64,000 bases of DNA from Cricetomys ansorgei (taxonomy: Eukaryota > Chordata > Mammalia > Rodentia > Nesomyidae), in NCBI GenBank assembly GCA_026225945.1, contig JAMJFZ010001133.1:9754501-9818500 (forward strand), read 5' to 3'. The notes beneath the pieces were generated by a model. The model searched no databases, was not told the origin of the DNA, and saw nothing but the letters and a program-made list of their open reading frames with translations. Positions within the stretch are counted from its first letter, which is position 1. Every line of letters starts with the position of its first letter. Shown here in pieces: positions 32,346 to 44,300 of the stretch. The position numbers and the translations under genes were made by a program.

Positions 32346-35300
32346 GAGACCACAGTGAACGCAGTCGTCACACATTTGGTCTCGTTTACCCCTCGGTGCG
32401 GGCGGTCATGCTTTGCCTGAACAAACTGCTTATGGCCATCATTCGGACCATATTTATACATATATACATATGTATTTTTTATATATTATATATACTACAT
32501 AGTGTTATATAAACGAGAGAGACTTGATCCTGCGTTCGTAGGGTCCATTCTTCAAGCCGTGTTAGTAATAGCACATGGTGACTCTACGTTTATTTTATCT
32601 TTTGGGCGAGGGGCTTCCACTTAGCATCGTAAATCACTGGGAGAAGAGCTTGTAAATCAACCTTTTGTCCAAGAGAGTTTTATACATCACCTTGTATTTT
32701 GAGTGTCCCCTTTCTCCCTAATGACAGATTGCCACGGCCACTAACTACATACAAATTAAATATGGTTCTAAATTAGTAATTTCTCCCACAAATCCAGTAA
32801 TTATTTCATGTCTCTCCATCAAAACTAGCAAATTTTTTTTTTTTTTTCGAGACAGGGATTATTTATTGTAATTCCGGCTGTCCTGGAACTCACCAGGCTG
32901 GCCTCGAACTCAGATCTGCCTGTGCCTCTACCTCCAGACCGAAGGGATCAAAGGTGTGGGCCCACTGAGCCCTGCTCCTTGAGGTTTTCTTTAACAAGTT
33001 ATCACCTGAATGCGATTGAAGCCAAAACCTGAAACCGTAATCACATTATTGGCAGACGTTTAGACTGGGATTTTTTTTAAAAATTAAGGTTTAATTAAGG
33101 TTTAAGGTGTTTTTTTTTTAAATAAAGGTTTAAAATGTGTGGTGACATACATTTGTAATCCCAGCACTCAGGAGGCTAAGGCAGGATAATCAGAATTTGG
33201 AGTGCCCTTTCCCATACAAAAGTAAAAATTAGTGCTAAGATGTTTTCTAGAAAGTCTGTTTTGCTTTAAATGCTGAACTTCTGAAATCCAGGGCGGAACC
33301 CCCACCTCTAGAAATTTGGCAGGTTGTGAAATAACTGTTAGGATGGGTATCACCCATCCTGGTTTTTATTGTTTTCCTGTTGGTTGTTTTCAGGAGGAAC
33401 AGTTGTTAGGTTTGAGGGTGGTAATGGTGTGGTACCAGCTCAAATTTTAAGTCCCCCTCCAACTCACTCAGAAACCAGATTTGTCCTTAACCCAGGTAAC
33501 TTGTGTAACACAAATCAAGGACAGCTGTGATAATGAAAGCAGTAGTCAGAAATATTTGCAATGTGAGGCCCCTGACAGGAGTGTCTTGTATATTTCTTTG
33601 TTTTTTGAGACGGGATTTCTCAGTGTAACAGCCCTGACTGGCCTGGAACTCTGTAGACAAGGCTGGCCTGGAACTCAAGGGTTCTGCCAGCTTCTGGAGT
33701 TCTAGGTGCCACCACTTGGTGGTGCTCGTCTTGAATCCCAGTCCTTGGGAGGCAGAGGCACTTGATGATCTCTGACCAACCAGCTGGTCTACAGAGTGAG
33801 TTTCAGGACAGCCAGGGCTAATCAGAGAAACCCTGTCTCAAAAGAGAGAAAGGCAGAGGAAAGAAAAAGTTGTTGAAACCTCTTGGCTTTATGTGTCTTT
33901 ACCCATAAATGGAAGGACACAGGTTAGGGGTAGGGAAGTGGTCGTGTTGGGCTTTAACAAGCACTAGTCCTCAAGCTCAAATCTCTGGCAACAAAAAAGA
34001 TTTGCAGGACTCTCTATGTCACTTAAGAGTACAGGTATAGGCAACTTTCTAGTAGCTTTCCTTTCAGCTGTCAGGAGGGGGAGGATACAGCCACCGAATC
34101 ATTGCTTTTCATTCAAGAGCTTTACACAATGTTATTCACTACAGGTGCTTTAATATAGAAGATTCTGTAATATATAACTTTGGAAATTCTTCAAGCTTTT
34201 GGCTATTCAAAAGAGTTTATTTTACATTAAGAGATGAGATCTGGGGCCAAGGCAATGGCTCAAATGGTAAAGATAGTTGCTTCCAAGCCTGAAGACCTAA
34301 GTTCAGTTCCAGGGACCCGCGCGATGAAAGGAGAGACTAGCTCCCTTAGTGTGTCCTTTAGTATCCACGTGTGCCTGCACATATACAACAAGTCCAAGTT
34401 GGGATCTTCCCGCCACATGTATTGTGTGTGTCCCAACCGCCCCAGGCCAGCTCGAGGTAGAGGACACGGCAGGGCGCCCGCGGCAGAGGGTTTACAGCAT
34501 CCTGCGTTGTCCTTGGCGGACCTCTGGTGAGTCGCTGAGTGGACACACGCTTCAGTGGCGTATTCACTTTAATGTGGGGTGTAGGATACATACAGGGACA
34601 CAAGCAGGGGAGGGTCTTTGGTAATCAGGGTTGGGATCCATTGGTTAAGACAAGGATATTGGAGTAGCCTTATTTGCATGTGGAGCTCAAGTCTAATGGT
34701 CAAGGTCTTGCAAGGGCACCTGCATAAGGTGTGATCTCACTGGGAAAAAGAAGAAGACACCTCATCAGTAAATGGACTCATCTCTTTGCTTCTGTGAAGC
34801 AGGCAATATTAATATTTAGCTGGGTTCTACCCACTCTTAGCTCTATGATAGTCCCACATAAATAAGTGTTAATTCTTAAAGTTTTAAAGTATGGTTACTC
34901 TGACTCAGGCAGGCTACATTGAGGGTCTCGGTGTAGCCCTTGCTCTTCTGGAACTCTGCCTCCCTAGTGCTGGGATTGAAAGTGTGGCCTAGCAGGCTAG
35001 GCATTTCTGGAATTCAGAACTAGCTTGGGCTAGGGGGTTTTCACAAAGGTTTGTTTAATTAAATGAAACACTTATTCTCATAGTTGAGAATAAGGGTAGA
35101 GGCAATTTTTGATAACTTCAGGATTCAGAAAGTAGGCTTTGAAAACATGATCAGGGTTGAAAGATGTGAAGCATTTTGTTAGGGAAAAGCAAAAAGAAAA
35201 GGAGAAAAGGACAAGGCTTTAAAGGAGGATGAGAGAAGCATTTTGCAGAGTGGACAGTATTATCGAAAATATCTTAGAAACGTTTAGTTTGTTCAAGAAC

Positions 35301-38300
35301 TCAGATTATTGCATTTGTTAAATCAAAACTGAATGGTGGTGGTACCACTCAGATTCCATATTATTGAAGAGAAATAACAAGACTCAAACTGCTTTTATTT
35401 TTTCCTCCCACTTTTTAAATAATGGTTCATTTTTTGAATCTTTCTGTGTTTTTATGCCATGTGTGGGAGTAACTGAGGAGGCCAGAAGAGGGCATCAGAT
35501 CCTGGGGGAGCACAGAACTCTTCTTCGCTACTGAGCTGTCTCTAGCCCCTCACCTTCTTGTCTCATTCTTATATTCTCATGCTCCTGTTAAGCAGACTTT
35601 CTTATGCGGCTATAGATAACCTCAAACCTCGATTCTTCTGCCTTTACCTTCAAAATATAAGGATTACAGGTATGGATGACTACGCCAAGCAAGCAGATTA
35701 TTCCTAAACACCTCAAACTTGTTCAAAAGGCTTTAAAGGAGCTGAAAGCTACTCCACCTCTGGAGTCTTGTGAGGAGCAATAGGAAGTCCCACATTTATG
35801 ATCGAACTTGCAGTGGGCACTTACTTAGAGGAAGAGCACAGGTTGCAGAATTATCACATACTATATTGAGCTTAAAGGGAACCTTGGGGTGAGCTCAGCA
35901 TTTTGCTTTCCTCTCTAAAGCAGAGATGGCAGCCCCCCAGGAAGAGGCAGCAGTTGCCACAGTGACTGTGCTGCAGTGAGATGCACAGTCATCTGAGGGC
36001 TTGTGAATGCTGTTCTCCAGATCCCTCCTCCTCAGTTAATGAAGAGTTGGCTGGATCACTGTTCTCCACCACTGGAACATGGTGCTTTCTTCTTGGTACA
36101 ATTTTAAAGGCAAATACTCAGTTGAGAAGAAGGCAGCTTTATTTAGTAGGCCCCTTGACTATGTGAGTAAGCTGTTTATGAGAAAGAAATGGGAAAGCTT
36201 ATAATTATCAAGCTTCTACAGTATTAATGCTTTTCTGTATGGAGTACTAAGGTATTTTCCTGTAGTGTTCAGTGGTAAATTTAAATACAGATGAAGACTG
36301 GGGCTTGAGTTAATAATCATGGTTCTAGATCAAGATCAACGCATTGACATTTGCAAACTCTTTTTGGCAAACGTTTGCAAACCTGGCTGGCTGTGTCTTA
36401 ATGCCAGATGGCACCTAGAAGAGGTTAACACGCCAAATGATAGCGCTGTATCAACAGACTTTGTTAACAGCACACTTAACCAAGCATTACCCTGTTCCCC
36501 ACGCTAATTACAGCAGGAATGGAAGGGCAATCACTGTGGCCTGATTTGTGTGGGGTGGGGACTTTGAAGGAGTGGAAGAGTACACTGGAGAATCGGGGTA
36601 GTAGCGGTATAGGGAGAGCAGCTTCATAAAAATGAGATTCCCAGTATCAAATGCAGATCTACAGGCTTGGTTTCCTCAAGAGAAACCTGGTAAACTCTGT
36701 TCCACAAGTGCCTCAGATGCTTCTGGGGATTCAGGAATATTTCGTGAGCTTGACCCTGCCTTTCCAAAGGGGCTCTTCTCTTCCCCCTCTCTTCCCCCGT
36801 AGTTTTGTTTTGTGTATAGGTATTTTGCTTGCGTATATGTCTGTGATACATGTCTGTGTACCATGTGATTGCCTGGTGCCTGAGCTCAGAAGAGAGTATT
36901 GGATTCCCTACAGCTGGAGTTAGTGGGTGATTGTAAGCCACTATATAGGCCCTGGGGAAGAGCAGCAAGTACTCTTTTAACTTCTGAGCCACATCTTCGG
37001 CCCTAGATGCTACTTTTAGAAGTTTAAGAAGCCATGGATGAGATTCTGAAAGAATGGGCTTCACTTGATGGAGAAGTAAGGCAGTTGTCCTGGTGTCTTG
37101 AAAGAGGAGAAGACTGACAGCCACGGGTTAGTAGTTACTCTGGACTCAACAGAGCCTACATAGTGCCTAAATGGTGGTATCATACTTCAGGAAATACTTA
37201 GAACTTGAGGAATGACCCACCTGTATGGTTAGCCCTGTGGTAAAACCTTTTGATCAGCTAAGATGTTTTGGATTTATTTGGCCCTGGTTATCTTTGGTTT
37301 TTGCTGCACTGAGGATTGACCTGGGAGCCTCCCTTACACTTGGCAGACAAGTTGTGAGGCACTGGTTTTTCTATTCTCTATAACAGGGGAAAACCAGCCC
37401 CTCTGTAGAAGGAAGAAGACTATCTGTATGGCCTCAAGTAACACTTGAAACACTCTTGGGATGAGCTCAGCATGTCAGAGATAGGCAAGAGTGTTCAGGA
37501 GAGATAAGGAACACAAATGTCTCTAAACTTTTTCTCTTTCCACTACCAAAAAATGTCAGGGCCCCACTCTAGTTTTCTAACTTTGATAACATGGAAGTTG
37601 AGCCTGAATATTTGATTCTGGCATGCCCAGGTGGACTGTATAAGGAGACTCGCTTTACTAAGGGCTTTACAAGCCTGTCCTAATTTTTTATTGATGCATT
37701 TCTAGTACCTTCAAAAATTAGAGGTTGGTATTCGATGGTAGGGATTGTGCAAAAAGGAAATTTTAAAGTCACTGCATCTTGAGAATTTGAATAGTATGAG
37801 GAGTCCCTGGGAGGGGGATCAGAGTATTCATTCTAGCTACATACATAGCAAGTTTGAGGACACACTGGGATGCATAAGATCCTGTCTCAAGTGTGTAATA
37901 CAATAAAGTCAGAGAATGTAACTCGGTGGGAGAGCTCTTCATTGAATCCCCAGATCAGCAAGTGTTGCAGTGGCATGTCTAGGACGTCCCTTGGTTCTAG
38001 AGCATTGTTTCTCAGTCTTCCTGTGTCTTCCTTATTTGCCATTCCTCCACCTCTTTTAAAACCCAGTGCTAGGCCTTGAATCCTGAGCCTCTTGCATGCT
38101 AGGTGGACACTGCCACTGAGCTGCATTCCCAGTTTGCATGGCTATAATAAGTGAGGAGGCCGGTGGAGACCACTCTTCCAAAGGTAAGGAAGGCTGCCTT
38201 CTGTTTTCTCCAGCATAACCCTTCACTTCCCTGCTCAGAAATACCCTTGAAAAGTGAGCAAGATGGCACAAGCTTTGTAATGCCAGCCCTAGAGGCTGAG

Positions 38301-41300
38301 GGCAGAGGATTTCAAGTTTGAAGTCAGCCTGGTTTGCAAAATGAGGTCCTGTCTCCAAAACAACAGCAAACAAAGGGAACAAAAAAAATCAAAAAATCTG
38401 AATAAATATGCCATAATGCTTGTTCGTAGATTGCTCCTGATCTGGTCTCTTTCACTTTGAGGACAGGCATGCTTGCAAGGTCTAAGGTATATCAACCATT
38501 TTAGAGCTTTATCTGATTCTGTTCTGCAAGCAAAAAGCTTGTAACTATGAGAAGGGCAGGCCGAAACTAGTGCAGCTGTTCCAAATTTCCTTTCTTAATA
38601 TATTGTTTGTTTGCTTATGTGTAGGTTCCTGGGGAAGTCATTAAGAGGGTACTGGAGTTACAGAAGGTTGTGAGCAGCCTAAATGAGTGCCAAGAATTTA
38701 GCTTATTGATGGCATAACTTCTGGCTTTCTGATAATTGATTTTTTTTTTTTTTTTTTTTTTAGATTTATGTGTATGAATGCTTTGCCTGCATATATGTCT
38801 GTGTACCATATGTATGCCTGGTATCCTGGGAAGTCAGAAGAGGGTGTTAGGTCTACTAGAACTGGAGTTGCAGGTGCTTGTGAGCCTTGATATGTGTGCT
38901 AGGAACCAAACCTGGGTCCTGCAAGAGCAGTAAGCACTTTTAAGTTTTTTGGAATGTAGGTGCTTTATTCCTGAAAGATCTTAGGAAGGAAAGTAAATGT
39001 ATGTTCCATTTTGCTAGCTTGATCTAGAACTAACAGGTCCAGTCTTTTCTATGGTATACCCAATGACCAGTTTCCATTTTAAAAAATAATTCACAGTTTT
39101 GCTTTAGTTGTGTTTTATTGTTTGTGACGGATCTCATTGGATGCAATTCACTGTGGCCTAGGCTGGCTTCAGACTTCAGATTGGGCTAGAACCCCTTGCC
39201 TTCTTGGCTTAACCTCCCAAGTGATTACAACTCTCAGAAGGCTCTGGAAATTCTTGTATGAAAATTGTTTTTCCTTGATTTTAAGTGACAGAAATACTGG
39301 TTGATTTCATTGTACATATGCACCGGGGTGTGTGGGGGTGTGTGAAGCAGGGGGAGAGACAGCTAGACAAGGTCTTACTAAGCCAGTCTGGCCCAGCCTG
39401 GAATTCAAATCCACCTCCATCTGCCTCCCTATTGCTCAGATTAAAGGTGTGAACCACCATTCCCAGCTAGTTTCATTTTAATGAAAGTTAAAACATGAGG
39501 TGGCAAACTTTCTGTGAAGAGCCACCTAGTAAATGTTTTGGGCTTCTGGCCATGTCTAAGCCCCTGCAGCTTCAGTGTGTGAGTAGCCACAGATAATATT
39601 TAGGGACATTGAAATTTGAATTTAACGTCCTTTTCACATGTCATAGAATATCACTGCTAATTTCCCACTACTTATCAATGTGGAATAAAATAAAGGTGCT
39701 TCATATTTTATTAGCAGCAGCACAATGCCAGGGCTCAAGCAGATTTGGAGAATAGTTTGTGGACTCTGTTCTAGAGAACTCTGTGCTATCAGAATATTCC
39801 TTTGGGCTTTTGCAGCTGTAAAAACAGGTCATTTTTTAAAAGCATCTCTGGTATTAATGATAGGGATAGATGCCACCAGACTGTTAGATTTGTGCTTTCC
39901 CATATGTCTCTTCAGAGCATTCCAGAAGAACTCAGCTTATGGAAACAATTGGCCAGTTGATGAGCCCTTGAGCACCAAACATGTAACAAAAGTTTTATTT
40001 TTTCAGAGTGTATACAAGCTTTTATGTAAAAGGATGTTTTTAGATATATATTTTACAACGAGGCTGTCATGATTGAAAATATGGCTCAGCCTTCTGGAAC
40101 ATGCTTTGGCTTGCTCATCTAGCCTCTGACTTTCCGCCTGCTGTTCTTGGATTGTGTCTAGGTGCTTGTATTTTTAGACGCATTAGATTGAGAGTCATGA
40201 CCTTCACTGGATATCTCTGGAAATGCCGCTCAGGTCATGACACTGCTCTGTACACTTTGTGCTGTACCAGTGTGCGTGCCTTAATGGCCGTGACGTTGGC
40301 AGATGGAGGAGGTGAAACTTGATCTCTGATGATCTCCAGCCGCTTTGTGTGCATGGCTGCTCCTGCAGAGGCCAGCACTGTGGAGAGGCTGATGCAGCAG
40401 TCCAAGGTGCAGGTAACTGACTCCAGGCCTCCAACTGCAATCTCCTAATGTCAGTATCCACCTCTGGAATAGTGCTTTAGAGCTTCGCTAGGAAAAGTAA
40501 GGGGAACTCCCGGAAGTGTTCTGGCACTTCTAGCAGCCTGCTCCAGAAGTGTGTTTTGTGAAACACTGGAGAATTGCTAATGCTAAGCCAGTCATTCAGA
40601 TATGCTAGGAACATCTGTTCGTGGTCTTACAGAGCTAGAGTTAATTTGTTAATATGTAGTGCTGGAGATTGAACTCTGGGTCTTTGCTGATCCTATGCCA
40701 GCACTTCACCATGGGACTATATCCTTTAAACTTGTGGAACTCTGTCCTCATGTATAAAGTTATGCTAACAGTGAAGAAATTCTTAAGATAGTTACAGGTA
40801 AAAACTGCAGGTGGTCCAGACAAGGACCCTGTACTTTGTCACTCGCCACTTTTTTTTTTCAATTTAGGATTTCTTATTTATATTTTACCATACTGGGTAA
40901 ATGATCTAAGATTTTCTAAAGCACCATACTGTGCAGTGTCTCTGCCCTCACCATAGCTGTCCCCACACCTGGGATATGGTGGTACACATTGTTAATCAAT
41001 CCCAGCATTTGAGATTAAAGGGAGAACTGGTTCAAATATCCCAGGACAATTAAAGTTAAAAACTAGTTGAGTGTGTGTTGGGGGGTGGGGGGGAGCAGTA
41101 ATGTGTGGGCATAGACCTGTACATGGGTGCTTGAATATTTGATTCCCTGAAATTATACTAAATGTGGGGGCAAGAGAGATGGCTCAGTGGTTAAGAACAC
41201 TGCTATTCCAGAGGACCCGGGTTCAATTCCCAGCACCCACATGGCAGTCCACAACTGTCTAGGGTTTCTGTCCAGTTCTAGGGTTTCTGACATCCTTACA

Positions 41301-44300
41301 CCAGTGCACATAATTTTTTTAAATTAAATAAGTTGTTTAAAATATATGTACTAAATGTGCAGTATAGCCAACATCCGACTTTGAGTCTTGGGGGATACTT
41401 TATGTGAACTTCACCTATTTGTCCTGAAGGTGGCCACGTGGGTTTAGGAACCCACTCTAAAACCTGATGAGAATCAGCTACCAAATTAGCTGCCTTAACT
41501 TTCTGAGGTAGTTCAATGCATGGCCAGTAGATGGCAGCATTGGGCTGCTGGTACTTAGCATTTAGAGTGTTCATATGTTGTGCACTTAGCTGTTTCCAGG
41601 TTTCTTTAGGCCTAAGGTTGATCAGCTTCAAATTTCCCTGGGTGTGTATGTATGCCTAAGACAATCCTGGATTTTGCCTGTTCTTTGGCTTTTAGTCATT
41701 ATTTTAGCTGGCCCACCCTGTCAAGATACTAAGCTCAAACCAGGAAGCATTCTCCTCTGACTGAATAGTTTGGATAACTAGAAGAGCATGGTGAGGAGAG
41801 GGGTCTTCTGTTGATCAGCTGTTAGGACTGCGTGGGAACTGGGTAGGACCAGAAAGTTTGGGTTTCCGCTATTGAGATTGCCTCCAGTGGCCTAATTATT
41901 TAAATTGCCCTCCTGTTCTTCACAGGAGCAGTTAAAGCTCAGCAGATACAAAGCTCAGGCTTCAATCTAGCTCTGAAGAAAAGCACGAGATAAAGCTAGA
42001 TACAAATAATGAGTGTGGTGGATGCGTCTGATACTGGGTTTAGCTGTGAAACCCTGGCTGCCTCGGAACTGTATAGACCAGGTTGACTTCGGATTTGAAG
42101 CAGTCAATCTTCTTGCCTCTGCCTCAAGTGTGGGGATCACAAATATGTGTACTAACATGCCTAGTAATACAAACTTTATTAAATTCTTTTAGCAGGATAA
42201 GGTGAACATGCCTTTAATCCCAACACTAGGAAGGGAAAGGCAGGATTATTAGACTTTGAGACCATCCTCTGCTGTAAAAACAAGTTTGAAACCAGCCTGG
42301 GCTACATGAGACTCCAAGACCCCATCTCAAACAACAAAATAAACTCTTTATTCTCTGAGTAGCTTTGCAGTAGCCCAAGCTGACTTTGAGCTCATATCCA
42401 GGAATACAAAATGGGGTTCATTGAACTTAAATGTTGACCGCTAAGAGTGCCACATAAATGATCAAGACACCTTGAGTCCCGTCCATCCTGTCCCCCTCAT
42501 AAAGTGTGAACATTTAAGCGGTGCTTTTGCAAAAATATTTTAGAGCTGTGTAATTTCTATCTTCATAATAATCCTGAACTTATAAGAATATAAGCTGTAG
42601 CATGGGAAATGTAGTTAGATGGTAAGCTAAATTATCTAATGACACAGCAGTTAGAAAAACATCTGTGTAAAATTGCTTGCAAACTCCCTCTTCAGTAGGA
42701 GAAAGGGCAGGATTTCTTCAAGTTTTTGCATATTAGTAGATCTCAGATTTGCTTCAAAACTAGAGTACTGTGAAGAGTTTTAGATGCTCCCCAAAGCTAG
42801 TCCACACTCTTGGGTTACAACACGAGAGCTAGGGCTAACACACAGGTTTAGTTTTGAAGCTCCAGTGCTTAAACAGTGAGCCAGGCTGTTGTCAGTTGTG
42901 TTGGAGTTTAGGGCTAGGGATGTGCTGCTTTAAAATGTAACATGATTAGGTGTCTAGCGCAAGGAACGGTGGTACTGTTGGGTTACTCGTGAGGCGGTAG
43001 GCTCCTTACAGTTAGGCTAGTTCTCCATTATGCTAGCTTATGACTATAAAAGAAAGAGCTGAGGTGAAACTGTAAAAATTTCCCTGTTCACTTTTGACTA
43101 TTTACATGGCTGCTAAAAGCGTTTTTAATTCAAAGGAGAAACTGGCAGAATATGCTTTTCAATTAAAGGCCAATAAAGGCAATGTCATCTACTTACATGT
43201 CAACCCTTCTCATTTCTTGGGGTGTAGCTCAGTGGTGGAGCACTGGCCGAGCATGACAAGGCCCTGGGTTCAATAGTTTCAACCCCCAATTTATGAACGT
43301 AATCTGCTTTGCTGACAGTCTGTGACAAGCTTAACTTGTATACAAATGCTGAATCTGAGACACTTTTAATCTTTGAGTGTACATAAGTTTTCATTTTTCA
43401 TAAACACATACCTAAAAGTTAAATTACTGTGCTAACCTGAGTTTTCATTTTTTAAAAAAATAACAAACTTTTCAAAATGCTATATAGCATTTTAAATTTG
43501 CACCAAACAGCATATTGTCATAGGTACTTGAGACTCCAGTTTGTTTCTTTTAGGGCTCATGTATTGGAGCCCTGTGCTTACGAACTCAGTAGTATTTAAC
43601 TGAACAAGATAGCACCCGGGAGACTAGTTCTAGGCAGGCGTGTGCTACCGTGTAAGACTTTGCCTCTCAGCTGAGTTGCTGTTGTATTGGGGTATTGAAC
43701 CTAGGGCTTTGGACATGCATGCTAGACAGGTGCTCTACTGCTGAGTTGCATTCCCAGCCTCTATCAATCGATCGATCAGTTGATTTGTTTATTTATTAAG
43801 GTCTCACTAAATTGCCTAGGCTGGCATTGAGCTCTGAAGGCTACACAGATACAGAACTCAATATCATTCCTGCCCCAGCTTCTAGAGTAACTGGGATTAC
43901 AGTTCTGTGCCTGGAGGCCTGGCTCACCTACGGTTTTCTAATTGTTTCCCCTTGGGAGGGCTGGGTAATGGTTTTGGGAGAGGAAGTCCACAAAAGTAAC
44001 GTTGCTCTAACCCTACGTGGAAGTACATGCACATGACTTGGTCACTGACGTTACTGTGATCATTTGGCCGATGTAAGGTTTGCCAGGGTTCTCCAAGAAC
44101 CTGGTGTCTCTCAAGTCACTCAACATCGTCTATAGAGACCAGCTTCCCTACATCTCCTCCCATTTGGTTATTCACCTTATTGTGGTCTCATTAAGCTTTG
44201 TCCAAACTTCTTGGGGTGTGTGTGTTTTGTCTTTGTTTCCTTTTTTGTTTTATGTCTATGTAGCCCTGGCTGTCCTAAAACTCACTGGGAATACCAGCCC

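Noticed and set aside
31524..32375. Long (283-codon) open frame on the - strand across the Noct promoter
   Set aside because: It is antisense to the CpG island and exon 1. The product is an Arg/Gly/Ala-rich string with no domain, typical of stop-codon scarcity in GC-rich DNA.
36624..37124. 166-codon - strand frame
   Set aside because: Half is an antisense B3 SINE; no recognisable domain, no splice or promoter context.
39725..40072. 115-codon + strand frame in Noct intron 1
   Set aside because: In repeat-poor DNA but without a recognisable domain, codon bias or splice signals at its ends; kept only as a note within the intronic block.
41296..41631. 111-codon - strand frame over the E-box and CTCF-like region
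   Set aside because: It looks faintly protein-like but has no recognisable family, and its left end runs into the AT-rich tail of the B2. An old element remnant is possible but unproved.
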